From positions 558,001-622,000 of the forward strand of contig NW_026516665.1 of NCBI RefSeq assembly GCF_025766255.1: 64,000 nt of DNA, written 5' to 3'. The stretch is from Zychaea mexicana (Eukaryota > Mucoromycota > Mucoromycetes > Mucorales > Lichtheimiaceae). Below the pieces are notes generated by a model. The model made no database searches, was not told where the DNA came from, and saw only the letters and a list, made by a program, of their open reading frames with translations. A program made the translations under genes and the position numbers. Position 1 is the first letter of the stretch. Every line of letters starts with the position of its first letter. Below, piece by piece: positions 24,559-36,380 of this stretch.

Positions 24559-25575
24559 ATGGTGAGTCTCGTCGGCTAATGCCTCAGGACAAAGTTGTCA
24601 AGAGTGTGTGTTTTTATGGAAGGCGGTGATGATGGTTGGAGTCTTTTTCTCTTTTCTGGGTTGATGGGCGAAAAAGGCTGCGGCGATAAATACATGATGA
24701 AGCGCATGCTCACCATGAAATTTTGTTTTGTGCTCGTTAGTCTTCTGGTGTTGCCGTGAACCAAGAGTGCCTTGACCTTTACCAAGAATTTAAGCTTCGC
24801 AAGAAGTACAAGTACATTGTCTTCAAGCTGTCAGGTAAAGTTGTTGTTCTCTTTACCGTCTATTGTATGGGTGGGTGGTGGTATGAGAGGTATGAGAGGT
24901 ATGACAGAACGGATTGAGTGTTTTTCTTCTTCACGTGGCTCTTTTGCTGCTCTTTTTTGTGGATTTGTTTCGCAAGGAGTTGGGTGAAGAGAAATAAGCA
25001 ATATAGACAGCAATGCTGACTTATGTCTATACGGCTGAATTTTCTGATAGATGACAACAAGGAGATCGTCGTCGAAAAGACTGCCGAGGATGCTACCTAC
25101 GATCAGTTTTTGGAATGCTTGCCCGCTGACGAGCCCCGCTATGCTGTCTATGACTTTGATTACGAGAAGGTCGGTGAGGGCCAGAGAAACAAGATCACTT
25201 TCTACGCTTGGTAAGATAAGCTTTTTTTCACACCCCTCTTCCCTCCTCCTTTCTCTCTCCGTTTTATACATATATAAGCGTGTCTGTTTATGCTATTATA
25301 CGTGGCTCACTCCCTAATTTTTGCTTGGGTACAGGATCCCTGATACGTCCAAGATCCGTCAAAAGATGTTGTACGCCTCCAGCAAGGACGCACTTCGTAA
25401 GAACTTGGTCGGTTTGGCCATCGAGATCCAGGGCACGGACTTCTCAGAGGTAATCAAATGGGAGACTGTGTGTAAAGAACAATGGTGTATGAGATACTTT
25501 GTTACTGAGTAAATACTTCTTTTTTTGTAGGTCGAGTATGACACCATCCTTGAGAAGGCCAACCGTTCAAACTAA
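24559..25575 (+). CDS. COF1: Cofilin / actin-depolymerising factor
   Basis: Five exons: 24559-24561, 24741-24834, 25051-25210, 25335-25449, 25531-25575; 138 aa, normal single-domain length. Cofilin binds and severs ADP-actin filaments and drives actin turnover in cortical patches and hyphal growth. The first exon is only the ATG, followed at once by GTGAGT. The protein then begins [18 protein letters not shown]. Actin-binding features are present: the N-terminal Ser, [22 protein letters not shown], and the long-helix motif [21 protein letters not shown] followed by [13 protein letters not shown] at the end. A C/T-rich tract upstream suggests strong expression. A diverged paralogue with the same exon layout lies at 30912-31676. 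Confidence 0.95.
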
Positions 25576-26024
25576 ACTTCCTCACTATTGCTTACCCCTA
25601 ACAAACAACAAATAAGAACCATTATAAAACCATTTGGTATATCTCAAAGTATACTTGTGATATCCTCTCTCTTCCCATCCTCCAACAAAACTTATTATTT
25701 TAAAATGTTGTGCTAGTTTATAAGTGGTATTCAAAAAAAAGAGCAAGATAACGATATCCTGGGTAATCTGTTCACTCATGGAGTGAAAAATTCCATTGCT
25801 TAGCAACCACGTTTGAATATTCTGTTGCTTGGTAACCCAATATATGTATAAGGAAAGCTGACGTGAAACGAAAAAGAAAGCAAAACGATATACATGGTTT
25901 TTAAAGAAAACATCAAAGATTTGTTTAATCCTTGCAACAAAAAAAAACCACGAAAGCCAAAGAAGAGTTATAGTAGATAAAGAAAACGTTTAGCGAAAAA
26001 AAGAAAGAAGGAAACAAGAGAGAC
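25576..26024. other. Convergent 3' spacer
   Basis: Lies between cofilin and the Sds3-like gene, which end towards each other. A/T-rich, probable 3' UTRs of both; no gene seen. Confidence 0.6.
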
Positions 26025-28205
26025 TTATTTGACCAATGGTTTGGATGGGGATGATGGTGGCTTTTCCGGTACCATAAAGGATGAAGTAGCTCCAGAATAA
26101 TGCGGTTGACATTGACGATCGGCCAGGGAGGCAAGCATGTCCAGGGTGGGTAAAGGTGAAGACGACGAAGATGAATTCATACCGCGTGTAGATGATGTAG
26201 TGTTGATGGTCATATTCGTCGACGAAGCCGCGCTAGCGTCCTTGGAGAACGTGGGTAATGATGAAGATGCAGTAGTAGGTGATGGAAAATTGGAGGAGTT
26301 GATGGTAGTTGTAGTAGTAGCAGTAGTAGTAGTAGAGGGAGGAACAATAGCATTAGTAGTTGAAGTGGTATGATATTTCGTATACGAAGGAAGTGGTGAT
26401 GCAGGGCGTCGACGTGGCGAGCTAGACGAGGGCGTTGTTGTGGCGGCGGGCTCTTTTCGATGAGGCGGCGGTGGTGGTACTCGTAATTGTTGCTGTGCAA
26501 CGGCGGAGCGCATAAGTGCCATATCGTGATTGGCTTCCTCCTCTGTGAGTGGAACGACTACGGAATGTAATGCAAACAGTGACGGGTTAAGGATTGTTTG
26601 ATAAATGCAATGATTATTGCATCTAATTTGCTACCAAAAGTAGTGGTAGTAGCAGTAGTACTAAGTCAAATGAAAAGGATATCAAGCCTAGAGGGGCGGT
26701 GGCGCGGTGTCCATTCTGACACATGCTGATTGTTTAACGAGCCTAAATTGTGTAGCCAAACAAATAACAGTGCGTCAGTCAATAAGTATATAAGTTCACT
26801 AATATTATACTGAGTGGGGGTGGCTGCTGCTGCCTGTTATCCTTACTTGAGCTGCTGTGGGAATAAAATTCCTGTTCAAGTTTACTGATCTGCTGCTGCA
26901 CTTGCTGCATCATTTGTCGTCGGAATCCCTGCCGCTGCAGCTTTTTTGCGTATGTTGATTGTTGTTGTTTTTATAATAATAGAAAAAGTAATTGTTATAA
27001 TTATGAGCATTTCTTTTCTTCATTACGCGTGTCGAGCGTTGACGGCAACGACGACCCGTAGATGAATGCAAAACATCATGTTTACCATGAAATGATCATT
27101 GGCAGCCTTGCAAGTGGTTTCAAAAGTCTCAGTGAAATTGGCCATATGGTACTCGTAGCCAGCTTGCGTCACTTTGATCTTAGCCGCTCGTTTGTTTTCG
27201 ATCTCCTTGATGAGTTTGAGATACTCGGGGTGTGTCCCGCTTTTGACGGTCTGTTCCAACTGGTCCAGTTCGGCTAGCCTAAGATGCAGTGGCGACATAT
27301 TTGAAAAATTTGATTAAAACGCATAGTTACGTATACATACACCTCTTTGAAGGGATGGCCCTCTGTGTGTATGTGCGTGTGCGTGTGTGCATATACATAT
27401 ACGTATAGATAGACATAATCTTTCTATCTATGTCTATTTGTATTGAATATTATTATAGCTGCTACTACTACTATTATTATGCTCACTTTTCTTTGATTGC
27501 TGCTTCGCGCTGGGCCTTTTTTGCTTCGCGCGCCTCTTTAGTCATGCGCTGGCTCATATTTCTAGTTTCTCTGTCGGTCGCTGTTCCGGAATCATCACGG
27601 GTTGATGCAAATACCGGGCCATTCTTATTGTTGTTTTTAGCCCGCTTTTTGCTGCTAGGACTTGCCATTGCTGCACTGCGTCGTGAGCGCTTTCTGGTTG
27701 TGGGCGGCTCTGGAAGCTCATTATTGTTCTGGACGGCTGATTCAGTTGACTGTGACCGCGTCACTCGCGCGCTGGTGTGGGCAGGAGTGCCGTTATTGTT
27801 GCTATTTCCTGCTGTTGTAGGCCCTGGCGTTGCTTCTGGCGTTAATGAAGGCGATGATGATGGTGGTGGTGATATGGATGATGCATTGCTTTGCGGAGCT
27901 TCAGCCGCGTCTGTAGTGGTAGTGGTAGTGGTAGTAATAGAAGCTGCTGCTGCTGCTTCTTGTTGTTGTTGGTCTGTTGCTGTAGCAGTATCATAATCAT
28001 CATTATCATTATCGTCATCATTGTTGTTGTCGCTGTCGCTGCTGTTGTTGTTGATTTTGGATGCAGTTGATGGGGGCGGAGCAGAGCCATCCTTTGTTGT
28101 ATTCGCCGCCGACCGGCTGGCCCGCCGAGTGAGTATGCGGTTGGCAGGAGGGTCGTCGTTCTTGGAATCTCGCAAGTCCGTTGCAGTTCCCTTTGGTTGT
28201 GACAT
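26025..28205 (-). CDS. SDS3: Sds3-like subunit of the Rpd3L/Sin3 histone-deacetylase complex
   Basis: Four exons: 28205-27487, 27278-27086, about 26940-26847, 26557-26025; about 512 aa. The Sds3 domain is formed by exons 1-3: REAKKAQREAAIKEK joins LAELDQLEQTVKSGTHPEYL, then LIKEIENKRAAKIKVTQAG, FTETFETTCKAANDHFM and RRQMMQQVQQQISKLEQEFY. This coiled coil is the part of Sds3/BRMS1 proteins that dimerises and scaffolds Sin3 and Rpd3. Residues 1-215 are acidic and Asn/Thr/Gln-rich with AT-hook-like basic patches (RKRSRRSAAM, SSKKRAK). The C-terminus is Ser/Thr/Pro-rich. The start is the first ATG in a frame that stays open upstream to about 28460. The exon 3 acceptor is uncertain by six bases (26940 or 26934), with no frame effect. 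Intron 1 has CA/TA repeats. Confidence 0.85.
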
Positions 28206-30911
28206 GGCGGAGGGTGTGGGGCTGATTAGCGCAGAGTAACGGTTGGAACAAGTGCTTGGGGGGAGTGAGGCGGTATGGGGGAAATGGCTAGTGAATCTCA
28301 ACTGAGAGGCCTTTGAAATGAAGGGAAACAGGGAAGAAGAGGAAAAAAAGAAGGAGAGAGAGGAAGCTGCCTGTGTGTATGGGCGGCAGGTGAAATTATC
28401 AGAGGTGAACAACGCCGCTCGACCAGAAAAAATTGTACCGATGGAGGATGGGGGACTCACCGTCTTGTTTGTCTTGTTCTGTGAACGAGCGAACGAACGA
28501 ATGGACGTGTGTGCGTGTGTGTACGATGGTATGGGTGCGTGTATAAAGATCCTTTGATTAAATCAGAAACTAAGCGTCTCTTCGTACGATACCTCAGTTC
28601 ATATTGCGTCGACAGGTGACACTCTTTTTCATTCATCCATTCATTCATTCATTCGTCCACTCCCCCCAAACACTTCTTTTCTCTCTCTCTCCCGTTCTCC
28701 TCGCTCCCCCCACCTACCCATCCATCCACCCACCCTTCTCTCTCCCCTTCTTGGCAAGCAAGCAAGTGTCTCGCTTTACCCTATTAGTGTATTGCTGCTG
28801 TTGTGCTGTCGTTGTTTGCTGTACATAAATGATATAGGCTACACTGTTATTATTGTCCGTATTCATCATCGTCCGTCATGTTTCTTTATTCGTCGTCATT
28901 CAAAAAACAAGCACACACGAACACAGACCCTAGTCTCTCCACTTAACATACCATTATGACCTCTCTTCTTTCCCCTTTCCATGACATCCACGTCAGCACG
29001 TAATAAAGAATTGATCTGTAGTACCAAACCCGAAAACAGAGCGTATAGCAATGCATGCATTACTCTATTTCGGTCCTCATCATCATTAGTCCCCTTGCGT
29101 GTTGGTGGTGGTGTTGATTCCACACACACACCCAGAGAGAGCACCCCCTTTCAACCCCCTTCAATCTGAACATTAGCATGCAAACAAAGAAGAAAAGAGC
29201 AAATTTTCTGACTCTCCAACTTTAATACAAACGTGGATTTCCAAAGCATATAAGTGAACTGAGACGACCGAGCTTATGTTGTGATGATTGAGTGCGCGGC
29301 GGAAGCAAAACAACAACAAAAAACAGTTGCCTTGATTTCGTGTGGCACCAAAAAAGGTCGTTACACGAGGTGTGTTGAACCCACCTGTCCAGTGTTTCCT
29401 GTGCGCGTTGACGCTCTCAGCCATACGTATTACATATGCCTTATTCTCCCACTGTTCTCTTTTGTTCTTGTGCTTCGTAGAATGCGTTTACGTGGATCTA
29501 CGGTATCCCAGCAACAAAATAGGTGTTCCGGTTGCCATGAAATTATTTTCGTTTAAATACGTTGCCATGGCGAAAACGGTGTCGTTATGTAGCAGCTGCA
29601 ATAATTGATTGGACCCTGGTTGCGGGTTCACTCTCTTTCTCTCATAATTATAAGCCTCTCTCCACTCCTCCTACCCCGAAAAAAAATTAAGAAGAAAAGA
29701 AGCTCGTGGGCAAGGTTACACAATCTGCTGCCAATCATTTCCCGTCGATCTTAACGGCATGAATGTTCCCCTGCTTTGCTAACAGTTTTATTATCTCTTT
29801 TAAGAGAGCCTAGAATTTAGTATATCTTTTCTTTTCAGTGTAAAAACAATGAACGCTTAATTCTTTTATTTCGCTCTTATAAGTTAATTTATCTTCTTGT
29901 TCATTACCCTCTTTTCTATTGTAAACTGCTACTAATGCAAAAATGTTTCGGAACAATATTTATTCCAGCGCCCGCTCCCCCCACCTCTCCCCTCTTTATA
30001 CAAGAGCGAATATGGCCCAGAACTCGGGCTCATCGCCATATTAATCTCGATGCGCGCGATTGTACAGCAAAATAAGCAAATATAGGGATATGCATAACAA
30101 AAAATCACACGTTGCTCATATCGTTCCTTCAGAGCTCTCACTATGTATGCGTGTCAGCAAGGTGTTGGTTGCAGTGAATGAAAAGAAAAAGCCTAAATCT
30201 GTAAGCTCCTGTTCATACATGATCCTACTATGAACTTCCTACTTGGTAGGGGATACTTCGCATGTTATCTGGTGATTGAACAAGTTGCCCTGGATCATTA
30301 TTCGATTTCAACCGGTATACATGTAGTGGGTGTAAAAAACAGCACCCAATAACCCAAATCGCTGAACACTGACCCAGTGAAAACCGACGGGGTTTTAATC
30401 TGTTGCGATTCGGTGAAACCTTCGGACAGACAGGATCTCCTCTTGTGCCACACCAATCAAACCTCGTGACTCCAATCCTGCTGCTGATGCAGTGTCAATT
30501 TACATGGTGCATGTAAACTCATGCTTGCTCCTGCAGGTATTTTGTTTTCCCTCAACACAAGAGAAAGATAGCGTGTTCTTGACAACTATTATGAGAGAAC
30601 TTTTGATAAGCACTGTGCTTACACATACGAGACTGAGTTTATGTATGAAAAGCACAACGTTCCTGGCGTCTTTCTATTTCGTTGATCGCTAAAGGACTTA
30701 ATGCACAGCTCAAGGAACCTGGCAACATCAAATTACAAAATCAATCTAAAGTATAAATACTGAGTATTTTTATGAACGGGCAGCAGCAGCACTGATTGTG
30801 ATGTGACTTGTGATGAGTGTAATTAATGAAGCATCACAGGGGTTATCGACATCATGGGGTTAAACAACATTTTCTCTTTTTACTTGTTCTCAAATTCGAA
30901 TACGATCATTG
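28206..30911. other. Gene-poor region upstream of the Sds3-like gene
   Basis: About 2.7 kb. C/T-rich blocks with ATTC and CATC-type short repeats near 28620-28740, then A/T-rich DNA. Frames are short and lack motifs. No RNA gene recognised. Confidence 0.5.
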
Positions 30912-31676
30912 CTACTCCTCTGCAACTGCACTGGAAGCCTTGCTCGTCACTTTCTCGATATCAAACTGATTGAAGCGATAACAAAAGCTCGTAGTATTAG
31001 CTGAAAGCAGTATAAACAAACATGTGATTTAATGGTACGTACATCTGACACATCTGCGCCCTGGATATGGACACTTGTTCCAATAAACAGTCGACGGAAT
31101 GCTCGTAAATTCAGTGCATGCACCATTTTGGCTTTGACGTCACTTTCATCGGGACTCCTGATAATAGTTAGTATATTATATTACTTAATAGACACCTTCC
31201 TTTCTTTTTCACTACATTACCAAGCATAGAATATAATCTTTTTACGGGCGCCTTCAACCTCAGGCACTTGAAATTCTAGATCAAGTACTGCATAGCGGGG
31301 CTCTTTAGATGGCAGGCTTGATATGAATCGTTCATAATAATCTTTATTCGGGCCTCCGGTTTGGTCAACGATCACCTGATCACAGTCATCTATCCATAAG
31401 CATGTGTATTATTGAGAACAAAAGCAGCAAAAGCATGGTTACTTTATCTACTGTTGGTGCATAGAACAAAGATATACACCATACCATTGATCTTAAAGAT
31501 AATGTATTTGATTTCTTGTCCAAATTTAAGCTGCTCAAGCTGCTTACGGCAATCGTCATGGATGGTAAAACCGGATGTTGGCTATGTCACATGAAGTTAT
31601 AGATTTCAGTGAGGAAATGCATGCTCACTTGCAAAAATTTGGGAAATGTTAAGCATTATATAGCAGAAAATACCAT
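30912..31676 (-). CDS. Second, divergent ADF/cofilin gene
   Basis: Five exons: 31676-31674, 31581-31485, 31389-31221, 31157-31043, 30965-30912; 145 aa, uninterrupted. No exon exceeds 170 nt, so it is easily missed by ORF length. It matches cofilin along its whole length: SGFTIHDDCRKQLEQLKF, IKYIIFKIND, LPSKEPRYAVLDLEF, GARKKIIFYAW, SPDESDVKAKMVHALNL and FDIEKVTSKA. Exon phases equal those of the main cofilin: a 3-nt ATG exon, then 97/169/115 nt against 94/160/115 nt. Charged residues differ (VHALNLRAFRRLFIG in place of [15 protein letters not shown]) and the C-terminus is longer, ending AVAEE, so actin affinity may differ. No stops or frameshifts. It could be a stage-specific cofilin; expression is unknown. 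Confidence 0.85.
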
Positions 31677-31999
31677 AGTAACTACAATGTGAGTTTTCTT
31701 TTGCTTTTTAACGGTTAGGTTGGTGAAATTAGAAAGATTAGAATGCTCAGTTGCTGTAGTGATAGTGGGCTTTTATAGAAAATGCCATTTTGTCCGCCAA
31801 GAATACGACTTTCTCAATTACCGGGTTACCAAACGTACAAAGTCGGATTGACAGCTTCTCATCTCAATTTCTGAAATATCAATAGTAACGACGAATGTTA
31901 CAAAATATCACTTAGCTACGAAATTAAAATAACAATATGCGCCTTTATAAGATTATACACTTTCTAAATAGAATACCTATCCCATATTGCAACCATTGC
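31677..31999. other. Short spacer upstream of the second cofilin
   Basis: A/T-rich, no gene recognised. Would contain the promoter of the second cofilin gene. Confidence 0.5.
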
Positions 32000-32530
32000 T
32001 TAAGTCGTTTCATAAAAAATACCTTCTTCTGATGCAAATGATCGGCGCTTCACCCGATAATTTTGCTGGCTGATCAATTTAGACAAGTACGCGGAGATCG
32101 ATAAAAAAGTGTTAAGCTGTGATTCGTTGTTGCTGCTGCTTGTTGCGACTGTGAGTTGCCCCTGGAACTCACAGTCGCAAGAAAGCACAAATTGCCAAGC
32201 CCACCCTTTTGTGTTGTATCTTGTTTCAAGTCTGTCACAATGTATGTAAGTATGGAGGTAATTTCTTGTGAGGAGGTCAAACGCGCTTTTAATTGCGGAG
32301 CAAATCCCACTCCAACTTCTTGACTGTGTTTCCTTTATTAGTTTAGCGCTATTTGTATTGAAAATGCGCGTGAGCAAGCTGGCCTGTGGAACTTTGGCTG
32401 CGGGAACAGGGTGCGTGACAGATCTCAAAAATTCCTCTCAAGCGGTTCCAAAGCGAGAAAACAGCGGTTTCCCATTTTGTTTATATTCTCGGGCTTTGGT
32501 GAAGCACTTTTCGTAGCGAAAATGAATCTT
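32000..32530 (-). pseudogene. Unidentified decayed coding frame
   Basis: The minus strand is open over ~530 nt except for one TGA (32440-32438). It has protein-like composition: CFTKAREYKQNGKPLFSRFG before the stop, then EEFLRSVTHPVPAAKVPQAS, RYNTKGWAWQFVLSCDCEF and STFLS-like segments after it. No ATG starts the longer part. I do not recognise the family. A further minus frame at 32532-32774 (GKSFYISIMPFSKETPY) could belong to the same gene. It may be a pseudogene or part of a spliced gene whose other exons I cannot find. Confidence 0.4.
32143..32180. repeat. Perfect 15-bp inverted repeat, 8-nt loop
   Basis: TTGCGACTGTGAGTT (32143-32157) and its exact complement AACTCACAGTCGCAA (32166-32180) are separated by GCCCCTGG. 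It lies inside the decayed frame, not at a 3' end, and has no T-run after it. Confidence 0.95.
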
Positions 32531-33671
32531 CTTAATGAGCTGAGGTGAGCAGCTTTCCAGTACTTAACATGGTGACAATAATGACATGTGTGTCACAAAC
32601 TAGAAGTACCATGCTTTTGGGATGGCGGCAAATAAACACTGTTCCACTTTGGGACTCTTTGAGAACCACCAACGAATACCTAGCGTAAATGCATGCAACA
32701 GTGTAAGGAGTTTCTTTTGAAAAAGGCATGATGCTAATATAGAATGATTTGCCAACTTGTGCAACGGAGAGCAACAGAACTTTATATATAAATGAATAGT
32801 CACCGGATTTTATAGCCGCGGCAACAATAACAAATTACAATAGCTTCCTGGATGAAGTATACTACGATGGATATATTGTCTGCTTCTTTATTGCTATCGT
32901 CCCCTGAATTATGAAATATAAAGTAGTGATGCGTGTTTCGTTTTTAAAGTTGAAATGAGCGTCGCATACTGGTAGAATTACCATTAGCATAGCTTACAAT
33001 GCGTTGTTCAACTGTGCTATGATGCTATCTCTCTTTGTATATACTCTTATCATGATTCCTATATATTTTTTAAAGCGTTGTAAACCAGTTGCCATTGCTC
33101 TCATTGTAACATCCACAAATACGTTTCAACCCTTCCAGTAGCCTCAATCTGACCATGCAAAGAAAAGATCATTGGCCTAAAACATGCAACTGTGTGTAAC
33201 TCTGAGAAAGATAGTAGCGTGCATTTCACACCAGTAAGAAAAGAAATGCATGCATACATGTGCAACAATAAATTTGAGCAGGCTTACAAGTAGCCCAAAA
33301 CGAACAGATTAAGATTACCAGAAAGTCCCAACGGGTTGTGGTACTACATAGGTGCACAAATACTTGCAATGTAAAATTAACTCCAAGAATTGCAGTGGTG
33401 GTCGGTTGAAAAGCTGTGCACAAGAGGAGAGAAAAACACAAACGCTAGAAAATACCATTGAAGTCCTGCTGCGTCTTGCTTATAATACGAAAAACGGGAG
33501 AAGGTTTTTTTAAATACGCTCGGTATAGTGTGTCGGTATATGCTTTCAGTTTCTGTTCAGTGTAACAGGTACAACAATTCCCAACAGCAAAAATGAGTTA
33601 TCCTCCTTTCCCTTTTTCTTTGACTTTCTTTCCAAATAGAAAATAACCATTACTCTTCCTTTCTTCCTCCC
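32531..33671. other. Spacer upstream of the Slm1-like gene
   Basis: No supported gene. A minus-strand hydrophobic frame at 33226-33441 has no identifiable motif. Pyrimidine-rich leader sequence begins near 33590. Confidence 0.5.
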
Positions 33672-36380
33672 ATGGTCGAAAGTAATAAACGAAACTCACT
33701 CACGTTTCCGTTTGGCTTACGAATTCCTGGACGCAGCAACAGTGTCAAGTCCTCATCCACTCCACCATCACACACACCTACTGCAAAACGCACATCCTCC
33801 GCTACTACAACAATAAGTAACCAGCAACAGCAGCAATATACAATGTCGGCTCCTCCCCTTGAACGTCCACCAAGTAGCAACAGTTTCCATCTTGCTCGCG
33901 GGATCAATAATAATAGCGCAACACACCAACAACAACCGGTGATTAGCGACAGTGATGAGGAGCGAGTCAAAACGCCAGCGTCACCAACAGGTAGTCCCAA
34001 TACAATAAGCAACAACGAAGTACCAGAGTCACCTACAGCACGGCAGGACTCGGAAAGCTTGAATTATGTCAACATATCAGTAGATGTTCAAGCTGGTCCA
34101 AAAAACCGAGCCCAGGCAATCATCGATCGCTTTGGTGCCTGGCAAATCATTCTTCGCGAAATTTTGATATGGTTAGAGCAAGTGGGGAGAATCAACTTGC
34201 AAAGCAGCGAGCTGTATTACCACAAAGTGTTACCGCATGTCGATTGGAATGACAGTAGTGTCAAGCGCGGCACGCCCATGGCATCGATACTTTACGGCTT
34301 CCGTTCATTGACTGCCCGCGTTGCATCCACGCAGCATTCTGCTGGCAACAAGCTCTTGAACGAATATATACCTGAGCTCGAGGCCTTGGCCAAGGAATGC
34401 AAACGAAAAACCCAGACGCTCGACCAAGACCGTCAGTTTCGAATGGACGAGCTGTTGCGACGCGCTGATACAACACAAAAAACAATTTCCCTGCTCAGTA
34501 AACAGTGTCAAGCGGCAGCATCGACAGGGGGTCATGTCTCACAGGATCCTTGGCTCACGAATCTTCGTACGTTGTCATTTATATATGCTATTGTACAGTG
34601 TATATATACAGAAGATTTCCATACTTACTTTGTTGCTTACATAAACATTCTCAGATGTCTTGCGTTATTTGCAACGAGAAATTCAAGAGGACAATCGTCT
34701 TCGAACGGCCATCATCGACATCCAGCATCAATCTGCATTATTTGAGAAGCGCATCATTCACGCACTCAAAAAAGCTGCTCAGTTCTGTTACGATCACTAT
34801 GGAAACATTGCCGTGTCACGGGAAACAGCACGGATCCAGCGCATGATCGAAAAAATGGACACCGAGCGCGAATGGCAGCAATTTTTGAGCAGCGAGGCCA
34901 GAGATCTTGTTGTAGACGAAGTCACTCCGTCACGTAACTACCTTTTCATCAATTACAGCAATAAGTTCCATCCTGCCGTAATGACTCTTGCCAAAGGCAA
35001 CTTGGAACGTCGCACGGGTGGCATTCGCAAACAATACACTAAACGCTACTATGTTTTGACGCAATGTAAATATTTATTTTGGCCGCTATCATTGTCCAAA
35101 ATCATACTAAAGATGCATATATTGAAATAGGTGGGTTCCTGCATCAGTTCCATGAAAATGACAAGGTTAACCCAGAGCTTTCAATATTTATTCCGAGGTC
35201 CACCGTTATTCCGTCCATTGATATTAGCCATCTAGCCCACGATGAGCATGGTGGTAATTACACTGTTGAAATTCGACGATCGGCAGCACTTCAACGTGAC
35301 AAAGTGTATATACTCAAGGCGAGCTCGCGGGAAGAGCTGGTCGCCTGGTGTCGCTTGTTGGTTGATATTGCGACACGTAACCATGGTCATTCTGCAACAT
35401 GGAAAAAGATTCAACGGAAAAGCATGTTACCTGGTGATAATGATGATCCTACTACTGGAACACTAAGAATTGATACCACTTCCGTTGCGTTACAACGATT
35501 AAGCACTAATGCTGGCAATGGCAGTCGACAAAACAACGGCAGCAGTAGTGCGCGACGAACAAGTCAAGCTCCTTTATCCGCTCCAATGACAGTAGATCCA
35601 CCCGTCACTACGACAGTGGAGACAACAACAGATGGTGCCGCAGATACATCTTTTTCGTCACTGGGATCCCCGCGTGAAGAGTATTCCACCTCTGTTTCTC
35701 AGTTAGAAGAAAAAGGTTCCAAAGCCACTGAAGACGATAATAGTCGTGACCGTGCCACTAGCATTCCGGACAAAGGCAAAGGACGAATCAAGGAAATAAT
35801 TGAAGCAGTGGTGGAGCCCATAGCAGACAGTGCGGCTCCGAAAGAAACAGCTGTGGTAGCAACAATACTGCGTAGCAACGAAACAGCTTCACTTAAGGCA
35901 AAAGCAGAGGACCGTCACGAAGAAAGGGATGATCAAAAGACACCGACAAAAGAGACTGGACCTATACTTCTGGTCAATAGTCGCTCAGATCAACAAGTAG
36001 AGTTACCTCCAGCAAACGACGAGCCCCAACGACACTTAACACCGCCTCTTGGCGAGGCAAAGGACGAACGAAAAGATACTACGACCAATACTGACGAAAG
36101 TAACGCAAAGGCAACGGAGAAAGAAGGAGGAGAAATTACAAACTTGGAAAAGCAGGCGTCATCAGATGATAGCACCGGCAAGAGCTCCCCAGAAGCGAAA
36201 CGATCTTCTACTGCATTAATGTACTTCGTCAGTTATCTCCCGCAACTTAACAATACTTTTTCGACGGCACAAAGTAGTGACCAGCCCACCACTACAGCAA
36301 GTAATCGAAACAGCAATCAATCATTCCAATCTTTACCAGAACAGCCGTCTTCTAGTGAAGAGACCACGTCACGGCAGTAG
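33672..36380 (+). CDS. SLM1: Slm1-like BAR/PH domain protein (TORC2 effector)
   Basis: Three exons: 33672-34566, 34655-35065, 35131-36380; 851 aa. Slm1/Slm2 proteins bind PI(4,5)P2 at the plasma membrane and recruit TORC2 to its Ypk substrates, controlling actin and sphingolipid synthesis. Residues 1-145 are Ser/Pro/Gln-rich. A BAR/F-BAR-like helical region (about 150-400) starts with RFGAWQIILREILIWLEQVG and includes KRIIHALKKAAQFCYDHYG. The PH domain (about 405-520) has the start AKGNLERRTGGIRKQYTKRY YVLTQ and ends VAWCRLLVDIATR; intron 2 falls inside it. The last ~330 residues are disordered, with runs of Ser/Thr, acidic patches and many SP/TP sites, plausible kinase targets. The Slm C-terminal calcineurin-docking site was not pinpointed. 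The first ATG is used. Confidence 0.88.

Noticed and set aside
27430..27996. 188-residue open frame on the plus strand
   Set aside because: Antisense shadow of the low-complexity exon 1 of the Sds3-like gene.
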